Source: a virus. From it: a stretch of 38,948 nucleotides of DNA. Shown here in pieces: positions 19,083 to 24,089 of this stretch. A program made the position numbers and the translations under genes. Position 1 is the stretch's first letter. Every line of letters begins with the position of its first letter. The stretch covers positions 1 to 38,948 of the IMG/VR virus record IMGVR_UViG_3300025141_000275. The stretch is one strand, 5' to 3'. The notes below the pieces were generated by a model. The model searched no databases. It saw nothing but the letters and a program-made list of their open reading frames with translations, and was not told the DNA's origin.

Positions 19083-20444
19083 TTACCACCTCCGCATCCA
19101 GGGTTCAGATTCTGAAAAAGTTAAATACGAACCAGCGTTCGCTCCACGCGATGTATTGCGTCGCTTCTTTGCTTTTTCAACAGCCAAAGCTAATGCTATT
19201 ACGCAATCGTCATGATACCCGACTGGAGCAGAGTATCTAATCTGTCCACCTGCCATAACTTTACCCTCATAAAGATTTAATTCTTTACGCAATTGTTCGT
19301 CGTTCTTTAAGAAGTGTACCCTCTTATGCTCAATTTCGGCAGCTAACCCAGAGATTATCTTTGCCTTTGATTGGTTTGTAAATTTAAATGGCGACACTGA
19401 GCACCCTTCACGGCGCAACATATCCACTACAGGCTCACCTACACCAGACGCATCAGTGTGAATTGTTTGACATGCAAACGAATGAAACAAGTTTGTCACG
19501 CGAGGTACAAGCACTGTGTAATCAAGACCACTGAATCTGTCCATAGCTACAACTGACATGGTTGGAATGTCTACTACATACGCAACGGTGTAGTCGTTTA
19601 GCTTTCCAATGTCTAAGCCCATCAAAAACGGCCCGTCAAAAATTTGCCAGTCTTCTACATCAAACAATTCGTCGTTGCTTTTAAAGACTTGCCCATCATC
19701 TTCTGCCCACTCAGCTAAATACTGCTGCTTGAACTCGTTGTCAGTCAGGTCTTCACGCATCAACTCTAATTCTTGAGGGTCAATATACGGATTTTCTGTA
19801 GATGCAACTGAAAATGCATTAAAACGGTCTTCATTAGTGTCTAATCCACGCTGAAAGTAGGAGCGAAAGCGACTTTTGCCTTTAGCAATACCGATTGCTC
19901 GCAGTACCCCCTTAGAATCTGTCAATGCGGGCATAAAGTTTGCCCATGCTTCTTCGTTAATGTCATGCGCTTCGTCAACAAAGGCTGCAGTGACCCTATC
20001 ACCCTGCAAAGACTTCGGATCGTCTGCTGTTTTGGCCTGAATTCGCCCACCATGCGCTAAATCTATGATTTTTCTCTGCTTGTCATGGCCTTTTTTGAGT
20101 TGAGTAAGGGGTCCGTGGTCTGGAACGAACAATTCCCAGATAGGTTCCCAAATTTTCATGGCAAGCTCATAGTTAGGAGCAATAACGTACACCATTGAGG
20201 GGCGGTGTATCTTTGAACTATCACGTCTTTCAGTAAATGCTTCACGTACAACCTCTGCAACAATGGCAGTAGTCTTACCACTACGTCTTCCGCAAGCGCC
20301 AATCATCCTTGTGTGCTTTAACGGGTCTGACGCAGGGATGTGAATAAGGTCTTCTTGCCAAGTAAACGGCTCGTAAGCTACTTTTCCGGGCATCATGGCT
20401 TCCCAAAGCGGGTGATACCAGTCTTCCTTCTTTTTAGGTAACAT
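19083..20444 (-). CDS. terL: Terminase large subunit
   Basis: This 453-aa packaging ATPase/nuclease shows all key motifs. An adenine-binding Q motif lies near FTWQ (27-30). Walker A is GACGRRSGKTT (49-59) and Walker B is AAFVDEAHDI, with D157 and E158. The RNase-H-like nuclease has acidic residues in LMGLDIG (D278), HTDASG (D331) and GYHDDCVIALALA (D412/D413). Length is typical. I chose the ATG at 20444; a TTG directly before it is possible. The gene overlaps the preceding gene by 11 bases and is followed immediately by the portal. It translocates DNA into the prohead and cuts the concatemer. The packaging strategy cannot be fixed from sequence alone. Confidence 0.95.
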   Translation of the reverse strand: MLPKKKEDWYHPLWEAMMPGKVAYEPFTWQEDLIHIPASDPLKHTRMIGACGRRSGKTTAIVAEVVREAFTERRDSSKIHRPSMVYVIAPNYELAMKIWEPIWELFVPDHGPLTQLKKGHDKQRKIIDLAHGGRIQAKTADDPKSLQGDRVTAAFVDEAHDINEEAWANFMPALTDSKGVLRAIGIAKGKSRFRSYFQRGLDTNEDRFNAFSVASTENPYIDPQELELMREDLTDNEFKQQYLAEWAEDDGQVFKSNDELFDVEDWQIFDGPFLMGLDIGKLNDYTVAYVVDIPTMSVVAMDRFSGLDYTVLVPRVTNLFHSFACQTIHTDASGVGEPVVDMLRREGCSVSPFKFTNQSKAKIISGLAAEIEHKRVHFLKNDEQLRKELNLYEGKVMAGGQIRYSAPVGYHDDCVIALALAVEKAKKRRNTSRGANAGSYLTFSESEPWMRRW

Positions 20445-20850
20445 CAACTACTCGCATTGACTTCTGGAGCAACGCGACTACGTCCATTACGTCTACTTCT
20501 TCCTGCACTTCAGACGGCTTACCTAAGAATGTGTCGCGCCAAATGGTTAATGCCTGTGCATCACGGCTTTGTACCGCTTGCATCAAGCTTCCGTACCATA
20601 AATCGGCATGACCTTCTTCCATTATTTGGTCCATTAACTGAGTGCGAAGCAGTTTCATGTTCTCGTGCATCTTACTAGTTGGAAATCGAGAGCCTTTAAC
20701 GACATGACCAGACTCATCGCGTACAACTAACTGCTTGTCGATGTTTTCCTGGACTGACCACTTGCCATCTTTGACTAAATCACGCACTGAATCGCGGTCT
20801 AAGTCGCCGTACCCCTTCTCAATGCGCTCTACTAAATCGCTATTTGACAC
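20434..20850 (-). CDS. Putative terminase small subunit
   Basis: The frame starts at GTG 20850 with AGAGGTG four bases upstream. The start overlaps the stop of the winged-helix gene, and the frame runs into the large terminase. This gives 138 residues, typical for a small terminase. The N-terminus (SNSDLVERIEKGYGDLDRDSVRDLVKDG) looks helical with acidic spacing. The middle includes SKMHENMKLLRTQLMDQIMEEGHADLWYGSL, a likely oligomerisation helix. The C-terminus is acidic (PSEVQEEVDVMDVVALLQKS). No classical recognition sequence stands out, so the assignment rests on length, helical pattern and location immediately before terL. An upstream in-frame start would lengthen it inside the previous gene and lacks a good ribosome binding site. 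Confidence 0.6.
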   Translation of the reverse strand: MSNSDLVERIEKGYGDLDRDSVRDLVKDGKWSVQENIDKQLVVRDESGHVVKGSRFPTSKMHENMKLLRTQLMDQIMEEGHADLWYGSLMQAVQSRDAQALTIWRDTFLGKPSEVQEEVDVMDVVALLQKSMRVVDVT

Positions 20851-21109
20851 GGAACACCTCTTTTCCCTCGTCAGTAACTCGTAAGGTTCTTGCAGTGTTG
20901 TTAGCATAACGGATTAAGCCATTGTGCCGCATCTTACTCAGGTAATACTTCACCATAGAAGTGCTGCTAATACCAGCCATGTCTCGTAAATCACGGTACG
21001 AAGGCGAAAATCCATGTTCTCGCTGGTAAAAAAGTATCTGCGCAAAAAGATTCTGCATCTTGTGGTACTTTTTGTCACTACGCATTTTCTCTAATTGGTA
21101 GCTATTCAC
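20840..21109 (-). CDS. LexA-like winged-helix DNA-binding protein (no peptidase domain)
   Basis: The 89-aa product matches the N-terminal DNA-binding domain of LexA almost end to end. It has a helix (LFAQILFYQREHG), FSPSYRDLRDMAG, a recognition-helix region ISSTSMVKYYLSKM (about 47-60) and the wing GLIRYANNTARTLRVTDEG. The C-terminal S24 self-cleaving domain of LexA is absent, so this is not an SOS repressor of the usual kind. The start is GTG at 21109, overlapping the stop of the preceding gene (TAGTG), with GAGGG ten bases upstream. It lies second-closest to the terminase genes in the first part of the late transcript. It probably regulates the phage's own promoters; the GAAC-containing sites nearby are candidate targets (inference). 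Confidence 0.85.
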   Translation of the reverse strand: MNSYQLEKMRSDKKYHKMQNLFAQILFYQREHGFSPSYRDLRDMAGISSTSMVKYYLSKMRHNGLIRYANNTARTLRVTDEGKEVFRVK

Positions 21110-21372
21110 TAGTAATATTCCCTCACACCATTTTTCCACTCTTTCCACCGAATAGCATCACGACCAAGCAGTAGGGCAGCTAATACTTCGTCGTAATTTA
21201 ATTTGCCCGGAATGATGTCGGTCATAAAAGATGGTCCCTCAGAATCAAGAGTTTCTACAATTGTGTTAATACAATGAGTTGTTGCTTTCATTGGGTCTTC
21301 AAATAAAAGAAGTGCCTCTATCGCTTCGATTCTTGCGTCACGTTCACGCTCAGATATTTCTTTATTTGTCAT
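21109..21372 (-). CDS. Hypothetical protein, paralogue of 21362-21673 product
   Basis: This 87-aa product resembles its upstream neighbour: both have an arginine-rich RDARIE/REARIE opening, a DP(M/I)KA...HCI block, TDIIP.KLNY(D/E)EV and ALLLGR(D/N)AI. The pair therefore arose by tandem duplication. I recognise no domain. The conserved HCI and DIIP.KLNY blocks suggest a small helical fold. The ATG at 21372 lies inside the end of the first copy (11-base overlap), and the ribosome binding region GAGAGGCAAT matches that of the first copy, AGGAGGCAAT, as expected from duplication. It is followed by the LexA-like gene. Confidence 0.75.
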   Translation of the reverse strand: MTNKEISERERDARIEAIEALLLFEDPMKATTHCINTIVETLDSEGPSFMTDIIPGKLNYDEVLAALLLGRDAIRWKEWKNGVREYY

Positions 21373-21673
21373 ATTGCCTCTCTCGCTCCTGCTTCGCTAG
21401 GGATTCTTTCACATGCGGATATTCTGACCATTCATCGTCATATTGTTGTTCTTGAATAGCATTACGGCCAAGCAATAGAGCGCCTATTACTTCTTCGTAG
21501 TTTAATTTTTTTGGAATAATGTCTGTTCTAAGTTCATCATAAATATCTTCCCATTCTGCAAGCCTGTCGATGCAGTGATTCATTGCTTTTATCGGGTCTA
21601 CAATTGCGAGATTAGCTTCAAAATGCTCAATTCTCGCTTCACGAACCCAGTCAGGTACTGTTTTATATTGCAT
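21362..21673 (-). CDS. Hypothetical protein, first gene of the late block
   Basis: This 103-aa product heads the minus-strand block, with a perfect AGGAGG four bases before the ATG. It shares the blocks REARIE, DPIKAMNHCID, TDIIPKKLNYEEV and GALLLGRNAI with the next gene. It differs from that gene by an acidic insert (RLAEWEDIYDELR) and a charged tail (DDEWSEYPHVKESLAKQERER). No family is recognised. Being first in the transcript, next to the divergent control region and upstream of a DNA-binding protein, it could have a regulatory or takeover role. That is a guess from position. Within its sequence lies a third copy of a GCTAGGGAT stretch that also appears twice in the control region. Confidence 0.75.
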   Translation of the reverse strand: MQYKTVPDWVREARIEHFEANLAIVDPIKAMNHCIDRLAEWEDIYDELRTDIIPKKLNYEEVIGALLLGRNAIQEQQYDDEWSEYPHVKESLAKQERERQYDK

Positions 21674-21693
21674 ATTGCCTCCTTTAGAACATA

Positions 21694-21723
21694 AGTGTAG
21701 AACAAACCACTAGCAAACCGCAA
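21694..21723 (-). promoter_or_regulatory. Candidate late promoter
   Basis: On the minus strand a TTGCGG (-35-like, 21723-21718) is separated by 18 bases from TACACT (-10-like, 21699-21694). Transcription would start near 21687, just upstream of the AGGAGG of the first late gene. Both boxes deviate from consensus, so confidence is low. The repeated AGAACATAAG (21686-21695) overlaps the -10 and start, as an operator would. Confidence 0.3.
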
Positions 21724-21726
21724 GTA

Positions 21727-21760
21727 GCTAGGGATTTTTCCCCGGAATTTCTCAGAAATT
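21727..21760. promoter_or_regulatory. Dyad symmetries in the divergent control region
   Basis: GCTAGGGATTTTTCCCC (21727-21743) is nearly repeated as GCTAGGGATATATCCACC at 21964-21981, and both contain a GGGA/GGAT...TCC dyad. Directly next to it, AATTTCT-C-AGAAATT (21746-21760) is a perfect 15-base palindrome. These lie between the two divergent gene blocks, so they are candidate operator sites. No protein can be assigned with certainty. Confidence 0.45.
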
Positions 21761-21785
21761 TGTATGCAGGTTTTGTGGTCGGACA

Positions 21786-21816
21786 CCTCTCCCTTAATAG
21801 GGGAGGGGGGGTTGGG
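21786..21816. promoter_or_regulatory. G-rich hairpin / possible G-quadruplex
   Basis: CCTCTCC (21786-21792) can pair with GGGGAGG (21800-21806) around a C-TTAATA loop. The G-side continues into a seven-G run and then TTGGG. The plus strand thus has four G-tracts within 17 bases (21800-21816), enough for a compact quadruplex as an alternative fold. No U-run follows, so it does not look like a terminator. Confidence 0.4.
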
Positions 21817-21819
21817 CTT

Positions 21820-21846
21820 TTGACCTCCCACCCATAGACCTATACC
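21820..21846 (+). promoter_or_regulatory. Candidate early promoter
   Basis: TTGACC (21820-21825) is followed after 15 bases by TATACC (21841-21846), itself within a TATACCTATAAC stretch. The spacing is short for a sigma-70 promoter, so this is a weak prediction. The predicted start would fall at about 21853-21858, next to the second AGAACATAAG copy (21856-21865). No gene other than the short frame at 21871 lies between here and 22043. Confidence 0.3.
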
Positions 21847-21870
21847 TATAACGCCAGAACATAAGCAAAC

Positions 21871-22029
21871 ATGGCACGTACCTGTACGACGCCGGATCTA
21901 CCGCAACCCGTCGCAAGCACTGCCGGACCGCTCACGACTACACGCAAGGCGAGCCGCACGAGTGCTAGGGATATATCCACCCTGAGCAAACCCAGACCCG
22001 ATCGACTATCCTTAAGAGGTAGTGAATAG
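21871..22029 (+). CDS. Possible small Thr/Ser/Arg-rich ORF (52 aa)
   Basis: An open frame from ATG 21871 to TAG 22027-22029 would encode 52 residues rich in Thr, Ser, Pro and Arg (MARTCTTPDLPQPVAS...). Its stop codon overlaps the AGGAGG that serves the next gene, as in compact operons. Against it: there is no clear ribosome binding site before its ATG, the composition is low complexity, and this stretch is GC-rich, where long open frames arise more easily by chance. It may instead be untranslated leader. It lies just after the proposed early promoter. Confidence 0.3.
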   Translation: MARTCTTPDLPQPVASTAGPLTTTRKASRTSARDISTLSKPRPDRLSLRGSE

Positions 22030-22042
22030 GAGGTTAGTCAAA

Positions 22043-22198
22043 ATGACTACCAAGAACGAGAGCCGATCCACGACGGACGGACGAGAACACGAGTGGCGCT
22101 TAGGTTGGAAGATCAAGGCGCAGAAGTTAACCGAGATCGCAGAGCTTGATTTATTGCACCAAGCGCAAGCGCCTGAAGCATTTAGGGGTCAAGATTAA
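22043..22198 (+). CDS. Hypothetical 51-aa protein, first well-supported early gene
   Basis: ATG 22043 follows a perfect AGGAGG (22029-22034) at eight bases, giving one of the strongest initiation signals in the window. The 51-residue product (MTTKNESRSTTDGREHEWRL, then GWKIKAQKLTEIAELDLL, ending FRGQD) is charged and helical in its middle, with no recognised motif. Its last 53 bases overlap the next gene in a +1 frame. That next gene lacks its own good ribosome binding site, so the two are either coupled or joined by frameshifting. Codons are GC-rich compared with most genes in this window, which suggests a separate origin for this cassette. Confidence 0.6.
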   Translation: MTTKNESRSTTDGREHEWRLGWKIKAQKLTEIAELDLLHQAQAPEAFRGQD

Positions 22199-22787
22199 GC
22201 GCGACGAGGACCGCCAGCAGCGCGAGAATATCGACTCTGGAAAGTACCCTAGGTCCCTGGCGATTTCACAGGACACTTTAACTGGTGAGACTGAAGGAAT
22301 AGCCCGCCTTGGGTGGCGCTTAGAGATGCTTAGCCTTGGTAAGAGCATCCTAGCGCTAGCATGGGAGCCACTAGAGGACCCTGACCAGTACGATCAGCGC
22401 CTCGAGTTCTCCGAGCGCCTGAACGAGGCTGCAGCGCAGATTCTGAACGATAGACATATTTTCTATTATCAATATCACCGCGCTGTATATTTTGGGCTGC
22501 AAGATAGCTTCATTAGTGAAACTGCTCTAGACATGGCCGAGAATGCGGGCAGCCTTGGCGAGTGGTCCGATCGACTATGGAGGCCAGAGCGCGAGGAGCG
22601 CGAGGAAACCCAGTCATGGCGACAGGGTACTGCCTCGGTCGCGTGGGCTTTTGCTGAAGAGCAATCTAGGCAAGAACTAGCGTGGGCAACTGGTCCGCAC
22701 CCGAATACAGGTCAGGAAAGCGCTTGGTCAATCCTTGAAGCTGCTTATGAGAAGCACAACGGCCGGTACTCTCGCTATCGCGAGTAG
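22146..22787 (+). CDS. Hypothetical 213-aa protein of the GC-rich cassette
   Basis: The longest start is TTG 22146 (the upstream stop is at 22128-22130) and no strong ribosome binding site precedes it. It probably relies on translation of the overlapping 51-aa frame. The protein begins with a basic segment (CTKRKRLKHLGVKIKRDEDR), then has helical, Trp- and Glu-rich parts (IARLGWRLEMLSLGKSILALAWEPLED; EWSDRLWRPEREEREETQSW) and ends NGRYSRYRE. No domain is recognised. GC-rich codons (CGC, GCG, GAG) differ clearly from the AT-rich structural genes, a sign of recent acquisition. A strong terminator follows 20 bases after its stop, so the cassette forms its own transcription unit. Confidence 0.6.
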   Translation: MIYCTKRKRLKHLGVKIKRDEDRQQRENIDSGKYPRSLAISQDTLTGETEGIARLGWRLEMLSLGKSILALAWEPLEDPDQYDQRLEFSERLNEAAAQILNDRHIFYYQYHRAVYFGLQDSFISETALDMAENAGSLGEWSDRLWRPEREEREETQSWRQGTASVAWAFAEEQSRQELAWATGPHPNTGQESAWSILEAAYEKHNGRYSRYRE

Positions 22788-22806
22788 ACCCGAGCGGTCA
22801 AAAAAA

Positions 22807-22832
22807 GGCGCCCTCCGGGGCGCTTTTTTTTT
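22807..22832 (+). terminator. Strong rho-independent terminator
   Basis: GCGCCC-TCCG-GGGCGC (22808-22823) forms a six-pair GC stem with a four-base loop, followed by a run of nine T. An A-run immediately before it (22799-22806) would let it also act on the opposite strand. It closes the GC-rich early cassette. Confidence 0.9.
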
Positions 22833-22889
22833 GGGGTCGCTGCAGGTCCGCGACAGGTCCCACCAGATTTACATCCCCTCCAGGAATCT

Positions 22890-23042
22890 ATCGCGGTTTC
22901 AATTATTAGAAACCTAGCCAGAGAAAAAAACATAAGCGAACCAATAGATGTTAGTCTGGGACTAGAAAGGAACAATATTAGAGAAATCAAGAAAAAACGT
23001 CGCTCTGTATGGACGATAGCGGCGCTTAAATTAGTCCAGTAA
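22890..23042 (+). pseudogene. Start-less helix-turn-helix-like reading frame (remnant?)
   Basis: One frame reads without stop to TAA 23040-23042 and encodes segments such as IRNLAREKNISEPIDVSLG and LERNNIREIKKKRRSVWTIA. These resemble a Cro/C1-type helix-turn-helix (first helix, turn, recognition-like helix, then a basic stretch). The frame is open upstream into the terminator but contains no ATG, GTG or TTG and no ribosome binding site in a useful place. It may be a decayed gene, a gene using a rare start such as ATT, or chance. It includes the AGATGTTAGTCTG repeat. Confidence 0.3.
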
Positions 23043-23078
23043 TACTAGGAGTCATTTAAAAAACGAAAGGAACAACGA

Positions 23079-23309
23079 ATGACAACGACGATGGAGGCTG
23101 AGCAGGTGAGGTCCCTGCTCATCCACTTACAAACAATAGATGAGGAATACCTAGCGCACTTCTACGAAGGCTGCGACCCCGCAAGTGTGACATGCATGAG
23201 CTACATTCGCGAGAAGTGGGTGACATTCAGACGCGACCAAGTCGCATGGGTGTTATCACTAGATCCAAATAACTTTGCAAGATTACTAGAGTTAGCAGAT
23301 CAAGGATGA
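23079..23309 (+). CDS. Hypothetical 76-aa early protein
   Basis: ATG 23079 follows AAAGGA nine bases upstream. The 76-residue acidic product is mostly helical (EAEQVRSLLIHLQTIDEEYLAHFYEGC; YIREKWVTFRRDQVAWVLSL; ARLLELADQG) and has two cysteines (about residues 31 and 38). No recognised family. Its stop overlaps the ATG of the next gene by four bases (ATGA), so the two are translated together. Small early proteins of this size in phages often act on host proteins, but nothing in the sequence proves that here. Confidence 0.65.
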   Translation: MTTTMEAEQVRSLLIHLQTIDEEYLAHFYEGCDPASVTCMSYIREKWVTFRRDQVAWVLSLDPNNFARLLELADQG

Positions 23310-23662
23310 ATAGATATATCTTCGGTCAATACGCTCACCCGCTAAAACCAGAACCGATTGATTTTGGCGAGAAGTGTACCGAGTGTGAAAGAGATACATC
23401 TTTCGGCTCAGGATTATTTGTAAATCGAATCCCATCACAAATGGAACATGAATCACCTGATGGTGAGTTTGAATTGCGTGATGGCTGGATGTGTTGGGAG
23501 TGTCAACAAGTGGAGTGTGACGAGTGTCCAATAGGTGAACTGACCCTTGAATATCAGATAGTAGACGGCACGATACTGTGCCCTAGCTGCTTAGATGAAC
23601 AAGTCTCAGTAGGTGCAGTATGGGAAGATCCAGATACAGGATTCTTCAGATACCGAGAGTGA
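23306..23662 (+). CDS. Small zinc-ribbon-like protein with four CxxC pairs
   Basis: The 118-aa product has four CxxC pairs at residues 24/27, 63/66, 71/74 and 92/95 (KCTECERD, MCWECQQ, CDECPIG, LCPSCLD). This is enough to bind two zinc ions in two treble-clef or ribbon units. Between the first and second pair is an acidic loop; no catalytic motif is visible. The start codon overlaps the upstream stop (ATGA). Tandem hairpin terminators lie just after the stop, so this ends a two-gene operon. Such proteins often bind nucleic acid or RNA polymerase; that role is inference. No specific family is recognised. Confidence 0.7.
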   Translation: MNRYIFGQYAHPLKPEPIDFGEKCTECERDTSFGSGLFVNRIPSQMEHESPDGEFELRDGWMCWECQQVECDECPIGELTLEYQIVDGTILCPSCLDEQVSVGAVWEDPDTGFFRYRE

Positions 23663-23668
23663 AATGCA

Positions 23669-23688
23669 GGGAGGCCTTCGGGCCTCCC
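23669..23688 (+). terminator. UUCG tetraloop hairpin after zinc-ribbon gene
   Basis: GGGAGGCC-TTCG-GGCCTCCC is a perfect eight-pair stem with the very stable UUCG loop, starting seven bases after the stop codon. Only GATTTCC follows, so by itself it may act as a 3'-end stabiliser. The next hairpin supplies the U-run. Confidence 0.75.
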
Positions 23689-23706
23689 GATTTCCATACG
23701 TAGACC

Positions 23707-23727
23707 AGGCCACTCGGCCTTTTTTTT
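23707..23727 (+). terminator. Second terminator in tandem
   Basis: AGGCC-ACTC-GGCCT followed by T7 (23721-23727). The stem is short but GC-rich and the U-run is good. Together with the UUCG hairpin just upstream it ends the plus-strand unit before the convergent minus-strand DUF932 gene. Confidence 0.8.
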
Positions 23728-23787
23728 ATTTCCGAAACAATCCCAGAGATAGACAATCACCACCAGTACAGATGTTAGTCTGAGGTA

Positions 23788-23977
23788 GGAAACTTTTTAC
23801 CCTCTATATAGTATTTATTTTTAAGTTACCTATGGGACGAAACGTCAGTCCCTAGTATAGGTCAGCAACAAAAGAGGAAACTGAGTTGCCTTATACATAG
23901 CAACAAATAACTAGAAAAGTTTCCTCGAGTTTCCTATTGAGTTACCTTCGCTCGAGCAGAGAAACTTTAAGGAAACT
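23788..23977. repeat. AGTTNCC repeat field (candidate origin or operator array)
   Basis: In 190 non-coding bases the heptamer AGTTNCC occurs in direct orientation at 23824 (A), 23884 (G), 23918 (T), 23928 (T) and 23940 (A). The inverse, GGAAACT, occurs at 23788, 23876 and 23971, and AGAAACT at 23960. GGAAACT-G-AGTTGCC (23876-23890) forms a near-perfect palindrome, and the two AGTTTCC at 23918/23928 are ten bases apart, one helical turn. GTTGC-N10-GCAAC (23885-23904) and GACG-AAA-CGTC (23836-23846) are further dyads. The stretch is AT-rich between the heptamers. The same motif recurs in the divergent promoter region at 25815. Iterons of an origin or clustered operators would look like this. 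Confidence 0.6.
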
Positions 23978-23991
23978 CTGGAGAAACACAC

Positions 23992-24018
23992 AAAAAAAGA
24001 GACCCTTGCGGGTCCCTC
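23992..24018 (-). terminator. Terminator of the DUF932 cassette
   Basis: On the minus strand AGGGACCC-GCAA-GGGTCTCT forms an eight-pair stem (one G-U) with a four-base loop. It is followed by a run of seven U (plus-strand A-run 23992-23998). It lies about 70 bases beyond the stop of the 24090-25352 gene. Confidence 0.85.
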
Positions 24019-24089
24019 TTAATGAGTGCCTTATTTGAGTTGTAGTGAATCAAAGAAGGTTAGTTGGGGGTACACTCCTGTACATACTA

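Noticed and set aside
21786-21806. Hairpin considered as a rho-independent terminator
   Set aside because: Followed by Gs and TTGGG instead of a U-run on the plus strand, and by no U-run on the minus strand.
21598-21831. Minus-strand frame overlapping the first late gene
   Set aside because: It runs through the ribosome binding site of the better-supported 103-aa gene and includes the candidate promoter and palindromes.
22775-22990. Minus-strand frame of 71 codons across the terminator
   Set aside because: Contains the terminator stem and A-run as codons, and no ribosome binding site.
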